Translations under genes and position numbers: made by a program
The notes under the pieces: generated by a model
The model's input: the letters and a program-made list of their open reading frames with translations, nothing else
What the model was told of the DNA's origin: nothing
Databases searched by the model: none
Assembly (NCBI RefSeq): GCF_900103955.1
Contig: NZ_FNIL01000001.1
Coordinates: forward strand, 62,001 to 126,000
Length of the DNA: 64,000 bases
Direction of reading: 5' to 3'
Origin: Alkalicoccus daliensis
GTDB taxonomy: Bacteria; Bacillota; Bacilli; Bacillales; Salisediminibacteriaceae
Part shown: positions 37,968 through 46,646 of the stretch, one piece after another
How positions within the stretch are numbered: position 1 is the first letter of the stretch
Layout of the letters: every line of letters starts with the position of its first letter

Positions 37968-38713
37968 AAGCTTCGTTAATGTTCATTTTTAACAAGAGAA
38001 CATTTCGCTGCAGCTTACTTGCCGTGGATGAACTCCTCCGCTTCCTCGTTCCACTGCGGAATCTTCCAGAGGCGGGGTGCACTTTCACCGCGCACTGGCG
38101 AAGCCGGCCAAATGCTCTTTAATTCAATTTCACGCTTTTTGTGAAGGTAACTGCTGGCCGAGCGGAGCAATGCTCTCACTAAAAAAGGCCTCCGTCGCTT
38201 TACCTTTGCGAAACAGTAGAAAAAGATTGTTTCTATTACAAGCTTTTCTATCAATAAAATGAAGACAAGGTGGGTAGACGGCTGCGGAAAAAGAAAGCGT
38301 GAAGATCAAACGCAGGCGAACTCGTAAAGCAGGTGGGAAGCCAGCCTGGATCTTAATCCAAGCAGGACGGTCTTTGCCTTGCTTGGATTGGCTGTGCGGA
38401 ACTCTGCTATTTCCAAGGGATAGCGGAAGGATTTCTCCGTAGCAAGCGCAGAAAAAGGAGCCACAGGCGTACTTTACTGATATTTACATTAGATCTTAAC
38501 TGAGATCTTCATGCAGAAAATTTGCACCATGAAGTATGAACATTCATACTGCTGTGTAACAAAGGAGAGGACGCACGAGCGCAGTTGGAGAACCCATTTT
38601 TGACGGACGTTCTCTCTGCCAAATTAGTCGAGAACAAGCCCATGGATAAGCCTCTCCGAAAGTGAAGCAGGATGGTTATTTCTTTTTAGCAAACCTTTAT
38701 TTTCAAAGTAGCC
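37968..38713 (+). repeat. dispersed intergenic repeat, copy F (about 745 bp, near full length)
   Basis: The left border is CTTCGTTAATGTTCA, then CGCTGCAGCTTACTTGCCG, GTGGATGAACTCCTCCGC. The middle block has GCGGAAAAAGAAAGCGTGAAG, GCAGGTGGGAAGCCAGCC and a nested hairpin AATCCAAGCA/TTGCTTGGATT (38350-38392). The 3' module (about 38545-38713) has GCTGTGTAACAAAGGAGAGG, ATTAGTCGAGAACAAGCC, AAGCCTCTCCGAAAGTG and ends TTTTCAAAGTAGCC. Same block order as copy H at 62.1-62.8 kb. There is no ORF with a ribosome binding site. Confidence 0.85.
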
Positions 38714-38993
38714 TTAATTAAAAAGCCGGAAATAAATGATTCATTTATTAATCTTTTAAATAAGGGAATTTTTTCAAAAAATAAATATGAATATTGGTTT
38801 GAGAAAATATACCAGGGGGTATTCTTTAAAAGTAGAATTGTAACTTTGATTTAATTTTCAGTCTTCATCAAATCGATGTATAAAGTATAATTTCCGCTGT
38901 ATGCATCTAATACCCAAATAAGAAATCAGTAATTATTAATATATGGACCGCTATTATGTAAAGAGTAAGTATTAATGAAAAGGAAGTGAGAGA
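38714..38993. other. upstream region of cstR-like gene
   Basis: AT-rich region that includes the operator-like site at 38809. TTGGTT (38795-38800) and TATTCT (38820-38825) could be a promoter with a 19-nt spacer overlapping that site. Confidence 0.4.
38809..38822. promoter_or_regulatory. CsoR/CstR-type operator
   Basis: ATACC-AGGG-GGTAT is an inverted repeat around a G-rich centre, the pattern of CsoR-family operators. It lies about 170 nt before the gene for a CstR-like repressor, so autoregulation is inferred. Confidence 0.6.
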
Positions 38994-39254
38994 ATGGAAT
39001 ATACACCCCAAATGAAGAATAGAGTAAAAAGAGTGGAAGGACAGGTCCGGGCAGTAATTCGAATGATGGAAGAGGAAGAAGACTGCCGGGAGCTAGTCGG
39101 GCAGATGGCTGCTGCTCGTAATGCGATGGATCGTGCAATAGGCCTGGTAGTCAGTAAAAATCTGGAACAGTGTGTCCGAGAGCAGATAGAGAGTGGAGAA
39201 GATTCTGAAGAAACTATCCAGGAAGCAGTGAATATGCTTGTAAAAACAAGATAA
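38994..39254 (+). CDS. cstR: CstR-like persulfide-sensing repressor (CsoR/RcnR family)
   Basis: All-helical DNA-binding protein of 86 residues. It opens MKNRVKRVEGQVRAVIRMMEEEEDC, the CsoR/RcnR family start. Cys31 and Cys60 are present. The position of the copper-binding His of CsoR is replaced in SKNLEQC (Asn at 56), and the overall pattern is closest to CstR of Staphylococcus aureus, also 86 residues. CstR senses persulfides/sulfane sulfur and controls sulfide oxidation genes. None of those genes is adjacent; the gene is alone and followed by a terminator. AAGGAAGTGAGAG precedes ATG. Confidence 0.8.
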   Translation: MEYTPQMKNRVKRVEGQVRAVIRMMEEEEDCRELVGQMAAARNAMDRAIGLVVSKNLEQCVREQIESGEDSEETIQEAVNMLVKTR

Positions 39255-39262
39255 CTTTTTTG

Positions 39263-39294
39263 CATCAGTCCCTGAATTCCCTGGGACTGATTTG
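39263..39294 (+). terminator. terminator after cstR
   Basis: ATCAGTCCC pairs with GGGACTGAT over a 10-nt loop, then TTTG. Confidence 0.85.
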
Positions 39295-39650
39295 TTTATC
39301 CCCAAATAACCAACCAATGAGCGGAGTATTAAATAAAAAATTATGTACCTAATGCCTCTTTTAACAGTGCTGAAATAACTACACAGCCTGCTACCACCTG
39401 CAGAAAATAGTGAACTGCCAGGTGCTTCACACCGAGCCCTCTCGGAAAGCTTCCACTTTTACCCATCACAATATATAATTAACACCAATAAATTTTTACG
39501 GGTATCTAAGTATAATTACTTTTATCAACTAAAATACTACGGTAAAATAGTATATAGGAAGTAATGAATGTACTGAAGTTTGTCTATTTTCTATATTATA
39601 AGGACATTTGACGAGGGTAAAAAGATTAATTAGGATAAAGGAGAGGTTGA
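39295..39650. other. 356-bp intergenic region
   Basis: A 41-codon minus-strand frame (39352-39464) has no ribosome binding site and is not annotated. The last 170 bp are AT-rich and should hold the promoter for the next operon. AAAGGAGAGG precedes 39651. Confidence 0.4.
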
Positions 39651-40238
39651 ATGGAAGCTCTTTATTTATTTACTCACGCTGCAGCCGATGTGCCACCTCA
39701 TGCAGTGGATTTTAATACGGGGTTAAGTGAAGCAGGAAAACAGCATTCCCAAGTCAGGGCAGAGAAATTAAAGGATATTTCCTGCATATTCAGCAGCGGT
39801 TACCGCAGCGCCGTAGAAACTACCTACATAAGCGCTGCCATTTTAGGAGTTACGTGGAGTGCATTGAAAGATCATTCACCTGTACTGCCTGGAAAACCAG
39901 TAAATTTCGAAGTGAAAAAATGGGAAGATTATGTAGCTTCTTTTTTAAAGACAGGAAAAAATATTAAAGTATCAGAGATATTGTTGGAAGATATGAAACA
40001 ACAGATGAAAAGGTCAATAGATCAAATATTGATTGGACATGAGGGGAAAAATGCAGTAATAATTGCACCGTCACTGCAGCTGGTTTCCTATGCGAAAGAA
40101 TTCACATCAATGAATACATATGATTTGTGGAAATTGATTGAATCCGGTGATATTATAAAAATTCATTTAAAAACCGGGAAGCTTGAACTTTTGGAAGTTT
40201 CTTTATCTGCTCAGCAGAGTTTTTGCCGGGAATATTAG
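39651..40238 (+). CDS. histidine-phosphatase-like protein lacking catalytic residues
   Basis: 195-residue protein whose layout follows the histidine phosphatase (phosphoglycerate mutase-like) fold. A first strand ALYLFTHAAAD lies where active enzymes have LxRHGE. It is followed by TGLSEAGKQHSQVRAEKLKDISCIFSSGYRSAVETTYI, a clear match to the LTExGxxQAxxxAexLxxxxxxxIySSxlxRaxqTA segment. The catalytic RHG is replaced by THA, and the second catalytic His region (usually VSHGG) reads IIAPSLQLV. It therefore looks like an inactive relative, possibly a binding or regulatory protein. First gene of a three-gene operon with a small membrane protein and a phosphoesterase. Confidence 0.65.
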   Translation: MEALYLFTHAAADVPPHAVDFNTGLSEAGKQHSQVRAEKLKDISCIFSSGYRSAVETTYISAAILGVTWSALKDHSPVLPGKPVNFEVKKWEDYVASFLKTGKNIKVSEILLEDMKQQMKRSIDQILIGHEGKNAVIIAPSLQLVSYAKEFTSMNTYDLWKLIESGDIIKIHLKTGKLELLEVSLSAQQSFCREY

Positions 40239-40290
40239 GAAGCGTCCGTGTTATATTATAGGAAATATAAAAAGCGGGAGGAAAGGAATT

Positions 40291-40497
40291 GTGTCCAAAA
40301 GCCGAATTTTTATTGCTGTAGAAATTTTTTTCCTGCTGCTGGGAATAGCATTTATCATCTTGGCTGTGACTGGTATTTTAGCTACGGACCGCGTATTTTT
40401 GTTTATCGTATTAGGAGTTATTATAAGTTTTGGTGCATCACTTAGAATTATGATCGGTCTGCGTTCACTGCGGATGGAGAAGAGGGGGAGGTCATGA
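40291..40497 (+). CDS. small two-helix membrane protein, 68 aa
   Basis: Hydrophobic small protein starting with GTG (VSKSRIFIAVEIFF...). Two helices, about 5-28 and 33-53, are followed by a basic tail (RSLRMEKRGRS). The frame extends upstream into the preceding gene, but the GGGAGGAAAGGAATT before GTG 40291 sets this start. The stop overlaps the ATG of the phosphoesterase gene (ATGA), so the two are translationally coupled. Family not recognised. Confidence 0.65.
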   Translation: MSKSRIFIAVEIFFLLLGIAFIILAVTGILATDRVFLFIVLGVIISFGASLRIMIGLRSLRMEKRGRS

Positions 40498-40985
40498 GGC
40501 TGTTAATCATAGGTGATACGCATCTGCCTAAAAAAGGACCAGAACTGCCGGTACAGGTGATAGAAGCACTATCTGCTGCAGATGTTGTTGCTCATACTGG
40601 GGACTGGCAGACACAGGGCGTTTATGAGATGCTGAAAAGCATGCACCCTCATGTAAAAGGAGTTTATGGCAATGTTGATGATGCGTATCTTTCTTCTTTC
40701 TTGCCGGACATATTGCAATGGGAGGAAGCTGGGTATCATTTTGGATTAATTCATGGGCATGAAGGCAAGGGAAGTTCCACAGAGAAACGCGTTCAGCATT
40801 CTTTTAATACAAATTTAGATGTTGTCTTTTTTGGCCATTCGCATATTCCTTATCTTCGTTATCATGGTAAAACGCTGTATATCAATCCGGGCTCTGCCAC
40901 TGATAAACGGCGCGTTCCTTACCGCTCGTTTGCCTGGGTGGAAATATCTTCAAAAGGTCTGTCTGTGCGTCATGAATTTTTTTGA
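40494..40985 (+). CDS. YfcE/MJ0936-type metallophosphoesterase
   Basis: Cytosolic calcineurin-fold phosphodiesterase of 163 residues. The metal ligands are all visible: GDTH (7-10), HTGDW (about 34-38), GNVDD (about 59-63), HGHEG (about 85-89) and GHSHIP (about 113-118), followed by NPGSATDKR. The family (YfcE, YsnB) hydrolyses phosphodiester substrates in vitro, and the natural substrate is unknown. It overlaps the preceding small membrane protein gene by 4 nt. Confidence 0.9.
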   Translation: MRLLIIGDTHLPKKGPELPVQVIEALSAADVVAHTGDWQTQGVYEMLKSMHPHVKGVYGNVDDAYLSSFLPDILQWEEAGYHFGLIHGHEGKGSSTEKRVQHSFNTNLDVVFFGHSHIPYLRYHGKTLYINPGSATDKRRVPYRSFAWVEISSKGLSVRHEFF

Positions 40986-41068
40986 AGAAGCTTTTATAGA
41001 CGCTGTTTAAATTAAATGCTATGATGAATGATGGATTTTATAAAATATATTTAATATGCTTATTGCAG

Positions 41069-41141
41069 AAGAGGTTCTAGCTAAACCCTCTATAAAAAAC
41101 TAGGTTTCCTGCTTGAATCCATATCCTGATGATATGGTTTT
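41069..41141 (+). promoter_or_regulatory. preQ1-I riboswitch with terminator
   Basis: The aptamer is AGAGGTTCTAGCTAAACCC then TCTATAAAAAACTAGG (41070-41105), nearly identical to the preQ1-I leader of B. subtilis queC: stem P1, loop L1 and the A-rich tail for the pseudoknot are all present. It is followed by a terminator stem CCATATC, loop CTGAT, GATATGG with a TTTTTT run (41119-41143). The three queuosine-precursor genes downstream confirm the assignment. Confidence 0.92.
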
Positions 41142-41148
41142 TTCTATG

Positions 41149-41205
41149 AGGTGACTTCGTTTTTTAGCTGGGGAAAACTGGCTGAACGAAGCACCTCTTT
41201 TTTGT
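41149..41205 (+). terminator. second leader terminator before queC
   Basis: GAGGTG then ACTTCGTT pairs with AACGAAG then CACCTC, with an inner AGCTGG/CTGGCT helix, followed by TTTTTT. It lies between the preQ1 terminator and queC, so the leader has two transcription stops in series. Confidence 0.7.
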
Positions 41206-41301
41206 ATAGTAAGCCCCTTAATAAGGGATTTTCAAATAAATTTTTGCGGATTATATAATTCTGCATTTGTCTGGATTAATTGAAAAAGGAGTCGTATATA
41301 A

Positions 41302-41958
41302 ATGAAGAAACAGGAAAAAGCAGTAGTTGTTTTCAGTGGAGGTCAGGATAGTACTACCTGCTTGTTATGGGCAATGAAGCAGTTTGATGAAGTAGAAGCG
41401 GTAACGTTCGATTACAATCAGCGCCATAGACTGGAAATCAAAGTAGCTGAGGATATAGCAGAAGAGTTAAACATCCCGCATACGGTACTTGATATGAGCC
41501 TGCTCAACCAGCTGGCTCCAAATGCATTGACGAGAGATGATATTGAGATTGAACAAAAAGAAGGTGAACTCCCTACCACTTTTGTAGATGGAAGAAATCA
41601 TTTGTTCCTGACTTTTGCAGCTATTAAAGGAAAGCAAAATGATGCGCGGCATATTATTACCGGCGTTTGTGAAACTGATTTCAGCGGCTATCCTGACTGC
41701 AGAGATGTTTTTGTGAAATCACTAAATGTAACGCTTAATTTAGCGATGGATTATGATTTTGTACTTCACACCCCCCTGATGTGGCTGGATAAAGCAGAAA
41801 CGTGGGAGCTGGCGGATCAGTTACAGGGTCTTGAATTTGTACGAAATAAAACACTGACCTGCTATAACGGAGTGATTGCCGATGGATGCGGAGAATGCCC
41901 GGCATGCGAACTCCGGAACCAGGGTTTAGATGCGTATTTAAATAGAAAGGAAGCTTGA
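41302..41958 (+). CDS. queC: 7-cyano-7-deazaguanine synthase
   Basis: ATP-dependent enzyme that converts 7-carboxy-7-deazaguanine and ammonia to preQ0 in queuosine biosynthesis. The PP-loop is [10 protein letters not shown] (10-19), and [16 protein letters not shown] follows. A Cys-rich zinc site at the C-terminus has CYNG ... GCGECPAC. The 218-residue length is standard. Expression is expected to fall when preQ1 is present, through the leader riboswitch. Six nt separate it from queD. AAAAGGAG precedes ATG. Confidence 0.96.
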   Translation: MKKQEKAVVVFSGGQDSTTCLLWAMKQFDEVEAVTFDYNQRHRLEIKVAEDIAEELNIPHTVLDMSLLNQLAPNALTRDDIEIEQKEGELPTTFVDGRNHLFLTFAAIKGKQNDARHIITGVCETDFSGYPDCRDVFVKSLNVTLNLAMDYDFVLHTPLMWLDKAETWELADQLQGLEFVRNKTLTCYNGVIADGCGECPACELRNQGLDAYLNRKEA

Positions 41959-41964
41959 TTTTTT

Positions 41965-42444
41965 ATGTTCGGATTTCGGATTGTAGAAAAACTGCAGAAA
42001 ATAGGTCAGGATATACAGAAAGAAGATTTAAAGTATCACCAGAAGCGGGTGATGGTTTCAAAAGAATTTACTTTTGATGCAGCACACCATCTGCACGAAT
42101 ACGAAGGGAAATGTAAAAATCTGCATGGTCATACTTATACTGTCGTATTTGGCATCAGCGGGTTTGTGGATGAGATAGGAATTATGATTGATTTTGGGGA
42201 TATTAAAGAAATTTGGAAAGAATATATTGAGCCATCATTAGATCACAGGTATTTAAATGAAATGCTTCCATTAATGAATACCACAGCAGAAAATATGGTG
42301 GTCTGGATTTATGAACAGATGAATGAAGCACTGCAGCACAGGAATCAATCAGGCAGCCAGCAGTTTCGTGTAGAGTTTGTACGATTGTTTGAAACGCCAA
42401 CTAGCTATGCTGAAGTGAAGCGGGAGTGGATGGAAGATGAGTAA
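41965..42444 (+). CDS. queD: 6-carboxy-5,6,7,8-tetrahydropterin synthase
   Basis: PTPS-fold zinc enzyme acting on dihydroneopterin triphosphate in the second step of the 7-deazaguanine route. The zinc ligands His appear in DAAHHLHEYEGKCKNLHGHTY, with the catalytic Cys in GKCKNLHGH. The downstream catalytic His-Glu part is LDHRYLNE. The 159 residues include an N-terminal extension of about 20 residues compared with short QueD proteins. It overlaps queE by 8 nt. Confidence 0.95.
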   Translation: MFGFRIVEKLQKIGQDIQKEDLKYHQKRVMVSKEFTFDAAHHLHEYEGKCKNLHGHTYTVVFGISGFVDEIGIMIDFGDIKEIWKEYIEPSLDHRYLNEMLPLMNTTAENMVVWIYEQMNEALQHRNQSGSQQFRVEFVRLFETPTSYAEVKREWMEDE

Positions 42445-43177
42445 TACCAAAACACTTCCTGTGTTGGAAATTTTCGGTCCCACTTTTCAAGGAGAAGGAA
42501 TGGTTATCGGTAAAAAAACAATGTTTGTGAGAACTGCAGGATGTGACTATTCCTGCAGCTGGTGTGATTCAGCGTTTACCTGGGATGGCAGTGCAAAAGA
42601 CGATATCAGGAAAATGACAGCTGAAGAAGTACTGGAAAGGCTGAATTTTCTGGCACCACATAACTTTTCCCACGTTACTATTTCAGGTGGAAATCCTGCG
42701 TTATTAAAGCATATGGGGTCCCTGGTGGAACTGCTGCATGCCCAAAATGTGGAAGTAGCTCTGGAAACACAGGGGAGCAGGTGGCAGGATTGGTTTTTGC
42801 ATATTGATGATCTCACTATTTCGCCGAAACCCCCAAGTTCGCTGATGAAGACAAATTTCGAAGTGCTCGATAGTATTATAGAACAATTAATGGAAGCTGG
42901 GCGTACTGCCCACGTCAGTTTAAAAGTAGTTGTTTTTAATGAAGAAGACTTCTTATACGCAAAACTGATTCATGCACGTTATCCGCAGATATCCTTCTTT
43001 CTGCAGGTAGGAAATGAAGACACCGGGGATGAAAAAGAAACCGATGATCTTGTTCCAAAACTGCTGGAAGAGTATGAAAAGCTGGTAGATCGGACAATGC
43101 AGGACAGAGATATGAATCAGGTCCGTGTCCTGCCGCAGCTGCATACACTTGTTTGGGGAAATAAGCGCGGAGTGTAA
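42437..43177 (+). CDS. queE: 7-carboxy-7-deazaguanine synthase (radical SAM)
   Basis: Radical SAM enzyme that contracts carboxytetrahydropterin to 7-carboxy-7-deazaguanine. The [4Fe-4S] ligands are C36-x3-C40-x2-C43 (CDYSCSWC), followed by ISGGNPAL (SAM-binding GGE-type motif) and TISPKPPSS. The 246-residue length is normal. Last gene of queCDE; the queF reductase usually next in B. subtilis is not in this window. Start overlaps queD. Confidence 0.95.
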   Translation: MSNTKTLPVLEIFGPTFQGEGMVIGKKTMFVRTAGCDYSCSWCDSAFTWDGSAKDDIRKMTAEEVLERLNFLAPHNFSHVTISGGNPALLKHMGSLVELLHAQNVEVALETQGSRWQDWFLHIDDLTISPKPPSSLMKTNFEVLDSIIEQLMEAGRTAHVSLKVVVFNEEDFLYAKLIHARYPQISFFLQVGNEDTGDEKETDDLVPKLLEEYEKLVDRTMQDRDMNQVRVLPQLHTLVWGNKRGV

Positions 43178-43299
43178 ATTCATTACTTTGTGCTTTTTCT
43201 CTATGCGATGTACTATTTTTTTTATAAATGATTTGATATAATATCTTGCGTACTTTCCTAAATAAATTGAATTTAATGAATGAAAGGGGTTTAAAACCG

Positions 43300-44274
43300 A
43301 TGGAAAAAGAATCATATCGCGTTTTGCTCTACTATTTGTATACTGATATAAAAGATCCTGAAGAACGTGCCCAGAAGCATTTGGAATACTGTAAAAGCAT
43401 TGGGTTAAAAGGACGCATTTTAATTGCGGATGAAGGAATTAACGGAACAGTTTCCGGGACTTATGCCCAGACCGATCAATATATGAAAGATATGAAAGCT
43501 GATCCGGCGTTTAAAGACATCATCTTTAAAATAGATGAGGCAGATGGCCATGCCTTTAAAAAAATGCATGTACGTTACCGGCCGGAACTTGTAACTCTTC
43601 GGTTAAATGAAGAAGATGTAGATCCAAGAGAAGTGACTGGAAATTATTTAAGTCCAACAGAATGGTATGAAAAGATGCAGGACCCGAACACTATCATATT
43701 AGATGCAAGAAATACGTATGAATATGATCTTGGACATTTTGATGGAGCGATCCGCCCGGACATTGAATATTTCCGGGAGTTGCCTGAATGGGTGGATAAA
43801 AATAGGGAAATGCTCGAAGGGAAAGAAATCTTAACTTACTGCACCGGAGGGATCCGCTGTGAAAAGTTTTCAGGATGGCTCGTTGAAAAAGGATTTGATA
43901 AAGTAAACCATCTCGAAGGCGGAATTGTTTCCTATGGGAAGGATCCTGAAGTTCGCGGTCGGCGCTGGAACGGACAATGCTATGTATTCGATGAAAGAAT
44001 CAGTGTGCCGATAAACCAGGAAGAGCATGTTATCGTCGGACGTGATCACTTTACGGGAGAACCATGTGAACGATATGTGAACTGTTCTAACCCTGCCTGT
44101 AATAAGCAGATTTTACTATCTGAAGAAACTGAAGCGTTCTATTTAGGTGCATGTACGCACGAGTGCCGGGTAAGTCCTCGGAACCGATATGTGATAGCGC
44201 AAGGCATGACAGAGGCAGAAGTAAATGCCCAGCTTGAAAAAATTGAAGAACACCTTCACGCTGCTCAGCGATAA
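43300..44274 (+). CDS. trhO: tRNA uridine(34) hydroxylase TrhO (rhodanese family)
   Basis: Oxygen-dependent enzyme that makes 5-hydroxyuridine at tRNA position 34 (B. subtilis YbfQ, E. coli YceA). The N-terminal UPF0176-type domain has [14 protein letters not shown] and [17 protein letters not shown]. The rhodanese domain has [20 protein letters not shown] and the active-site loop [13 protein letters not shown] (Cys about 181). The C-terminal Cys-rich part (CxNPxC) is intact. ATG at 43300 is preceded by GAAAGGGG. Next to queCDE, which also supplies a wobble-position modification. Confidence 0.93.
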   Translation: MEKESYRVLLYYLYTDIKDPEERAQKHLEYCKSIGLKGRILIADEGINGTVSGTYAQTDQYMKDMKADPAFKDIIFKIDEADGHAFKKMHVRYRPELVTLRLNEEDVDPREVTGNYLSPTEWYEKMQDPNTIILDARNTYEYDLGHFDGAIRPDIEYFRELPEWVDKNREMLEGKEILTYCTGGIRCEKFSGWLVEKGFDKVNHLEGGIVSYGKDPEVRGRRWNGQCYVFDERISVPINQEEHVIVGRDHFTGEPCERYVNCSNPACNKQILLSEETEAFYLGACTHECRVSPRNRYVIAQGMTEAEVNAQLEKIEEHLHAAQR

Positions 44275-44279
44275 TTTAA

Positions 44280-44320
44280 AAATCCTGCTTTGGTCGCATT
44301 GATCGGAGGCAGGATTTTTC
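44280..44320 (+). terminator. terminator after trhO
   Basis: AAATCCTGC pairs with GCAGGATTT across a 20-nt loop, with TTTTC. Confidence 0.8.
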
Positions 44321-44432
44321 TTGTGAATTATTTGTCGCAAATTGTCGAATGTTTTTGCTTTCTTTTTTAAAATTCCCTGCTAAAATGAAGCGAGCAAGAG
44401 ATTTTCTTTATAGAGAAAGGGGATTCCCCATT

Positions 44433-44990
44433 ATGCTAGAACCACTTATCATTTTCTTTGCCCAGCTTCTTTATGTTCCTATCCTCACGCTTCGAACCAT
44501 TATGATGGTAAAGTCGCAAAAAGGAAAAGCAGCTGGTCTTGGTGTGCTCGAAGGAGTTATTTATGTAGTAGCAGTTGGTCTTGTACTCAGTGATCTTTCT
44601 AACTTCTATAACATGGCAGCTTATGCAGTCGGTTTTGGAGTAGGTTTATATATAGGAGCTTATGTAGAGGAAAAACTTGCAATAGGTTACGTATCGATCG
44701 AAGCAAATATTCCTAAGGCGAATGAAGAATTAGTAAAGAGGCTTCGGGAAGTAGGATTCAGTGTATCCACTTCTACAGTGCAGGGAATCAATGCAGATCG
44801 TTATCTGCTGTATTGTACTTCCCGCAGAGACAGAGAAAAAGAATTTTACCGTATCATTGAATCTTATGAAGAAAGCGCATTTGTCGCTTCCTACGAACCA
44901 CGAAGCTTCAAAGGCGGTTATATTACTAAAGGTATGCGTAAGCGAAGAGAAATTTTCAACCGTAAAAAGCAGCAGAGAGAATCAGCGTAA
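44433..44990 (+). CDS. UPF0316/DUF2179 membrane protein (YebE-like)
   Basis: A protein of 185 residues with three helices in the first 80 (about 5-25, 34-54 and 58-78), followed by a cytosolic DUF2179 domain (about 85-175). The latter is a ferredoxin-like module with [18 protein letters not shown] and [30 protein letters not shown]. It matches B. subtilis YebE in size and layout. The DUF2179 domain binds cyclic-di-AMP in one reported family, but a function here is not known. GAAAGGGG precedes ATG 44433. Strong terminator after. Confidence 0.88.
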   Translation: MLEPLIIFFAQLLYVPILTLRTIMMVKSQKGKAAGLGVLEGVIYVVAVGLVLSDLSNFYNMAAYAVGFGVGLYIGAYVEEKLAIGYVSIEANIPKANEELVKRLREVGFSVSTSTVQGINADRYLLYCTSRRDREKEFYRIIESYEESAFVASYEPRSFKGGYITKGMRKRREIFNRKKQQRESA

Positions 44991-45004
44991 TTTATTTTCA
45001 AATA

Positions 45005-45040
45005 GGGGACCTTTCATTAATCAAATGAAAGGTCCCTTTT
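45005..45040 (+). terminator. terminator after yebE-like gene
   Basis: GGGACCTTTCATT, loop AATC, AAATGAAAGGTCCC, then TTTT. It may also serve the convergent gene at 45075. Confidence 0.93.
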
Positions 45041-45074
45041 ATAATCAGTAAAAGTTTTTTTGTGTGAAGAGCTG

Positions 45075-46130
45075 CTATTCATATTTCGATTTCATTCGGG
45101 ATACAATGTTATCTAAAGAATCCGGCTGTAGAAATTCTACAGGAGAAGCTTCTTTATCAAAGGAAAAATACTCACCTTCCAATAGCACAACATACCTTTC
45201 CCCGATTCTTGCAATTTGCAGCTGCTCTCCAAAATCCTCCAGTAAAGCATCTATTTTCATATGATCCAGCTTTAATCTCAATTTAACTTCGGGGTTTCTT
45301 TCCAGAATGGGCTGGGAAACTTCTTTTACTTTATCTTCTTCCCACCGGCCTTGAAGCGTCCGTTCTTCTGTGTTTGCCCATGCTTCAAGTACTTCCTCTT
45401 CTGCAATTCTTTCTTCGCTGTCTTCTTCGAATTCTGACAGCACAAACTCCTGTGCAGACTGGACTACTTCCAGTGCAGCAACTTCATTTTTTGTTTTAGG
45501 ATACTCGACGTAGGGAAGAAAATCTTCGAAATAGTGTGCATGAGAAGCCTGATGAATTTTTATTTCCCATGGCTCTACCATTCCTTCATGAGGCATATGA
45601 GGAAATTGAATTGCTTTCATGCCTTTCGTAGAAATCGCACGGTTCACTTGGCGAAGCAAAGATTTTTCATCGCCGAGAGTGACAATATGATCTTCGAAGT
45701 CGCATTTGGTAATTAAAACAAAGGGCTGGCTGGAGTACTCAGGCAGTGAAACTTGTACCACAAGCATAATACCTCCACGATTTGCTGAAGTATGTATATA
45801 CGCATCAATTACTTTGTTTGCTTCTTCAGTAAAATCTTCTGTCTGCTTCGCTTGTCTGACTCGTTCCAGCATTGCATAATTGGGATTGGAAGCAAGTTCA
45901 AAGCCCGGCTCTACCATGAACTGGCCGACTTTTGTAGCAGCTTTTGGTGTGGAAGGATGGCGGTCTGCTTTTCGAACAAGCATTTTTTTAAATTCTTCAT
46001 GAAGAAATGTTTCTATGGCGCTGTTCTCGTAGTCCTCATTTCCCATAATCGTCTGTAATACTGCCTGTTTTCCGCTTCCTTCAGCGTCCTGAATAGCATA
46101 AAACGCTATAAAATTCATATTCATTTCCAT
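45075..46130 (-). CDS. uncharacterised protein, 351 aa (possibly DUF3900)
   Basis: Soluble acidic protein without signal peptide or membrane segment. It opens MNFIAFYAIQDAEGSGKQAVLQTIMGNEDYENSAIETFLHEEF. The central part contains LVVQVSLPEYSSQPFVLITKCDFEDHIVTL, reminiscent of nucleoid-associated NdpA/YejK-like folds. The C-terminal third is charged and helical, ending with VRI-type strands (LQIARIGERYVVLLEGEYFSFD). From memory, long proteins of this type in bacilli are labelled DUF3900, but I cannot confirm this. AAGAGGAG precedes ATG. A single gene convergent with yebE. Confidence 0.5.
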   Translation of the reverse strand: MEMNMNFIAFYAIQDAEGSGKQAVLQTIMGNEDYENSAIETFLHEEFKKMLVRKADRHPSTPKAATKVGQFMVEPGFELASNPNYAMLERVRQAKQTEDFTEEANKVIDAYIHTSANRGGIMLVVQVSLPEYSSQPFVLITKCDFEDHIVTLGDEKSLLRQVNRAISTKGMKAIQFPHMPHEGMVEPWEIKIHQASHAHYFEDFLPYVEYPKTKNEVAALEVVQSAQEFVLSEFEEDSEERIAEEEVLEAWANTEERTLQGRWEEDKVKEVSQPILERNPEVKLRLKLDHMKIDALLEDFGEQLQIARIGERYVVLLEGEYFSFDKEASPVEFLQPDSLDNIVSRMKSKYE

Positions 46131-46646
46131 TAGAATAACTCCTCTTTTATCGTAACTTGCTTAGTGTTTAATTCAGGATTATGCGCTGGCCTGGATTTCT
46201 TACGAACGCTTACTGCACACAAATGGATATTCAAACTGTGCTGGTTCTTCAGGCATCTCCAGCCGCGTTCGGAAGTACTTTAATAGTAATTTTTATATTG
46301 TGTTTGTTAAGTTCTTAGAAATCGGTGTTGAGGATGCAGTGAGCTCAAGTGATATTTAAATTTCTTTTCGAAAGAAGAGAACCAGCTTTTACAAATTGTA
46401 TCATAAATTTAGATAACCAAGTGTACGTCGCTTTTCTAATAATTTTTTCCGAGATTAATACTTCTTTACAGAACTTTCATACAAGCAGAATTTAACGAAA
46501 AGTAATTTGCAGTTAAAAATAATCGAGCACAGTTTTAAATATTAATTACACCTTATCATTATGGAAAGCACCTTAAAGATAATAAGATGCAAAAGTCAAT
46601 TAATCAATGGTAATATGGGTAGATAAGGAAAATGGAGGGATAAACG
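46131..46646. other. 516-bp intergenic region before msrA
   Basis: Both neighbours point away from it. No additional ORF with a ribosome binding site was found. A/T-rich DNA near 46540-46640 should contain the msrA promoter. GGAGGG (46634-46639) is the msrA ribosome binding site. Confidence 0.4.

Noticed and set aside
39352-39464. 41-codon minus-strand frame with one hydrophobic stretch after cstR
   Set aside because: No ribosome binding site before the ATG, no recognised motif, and no operon context. It is left as non-coding.
40248-40445. Overlapping frame of 65 codons starting MLYYRKYKKREERN
   Set aside because: It is a shadow of the small membrane protein gene in another frame; its Cys/Tyr-rich composition is not protein-like.
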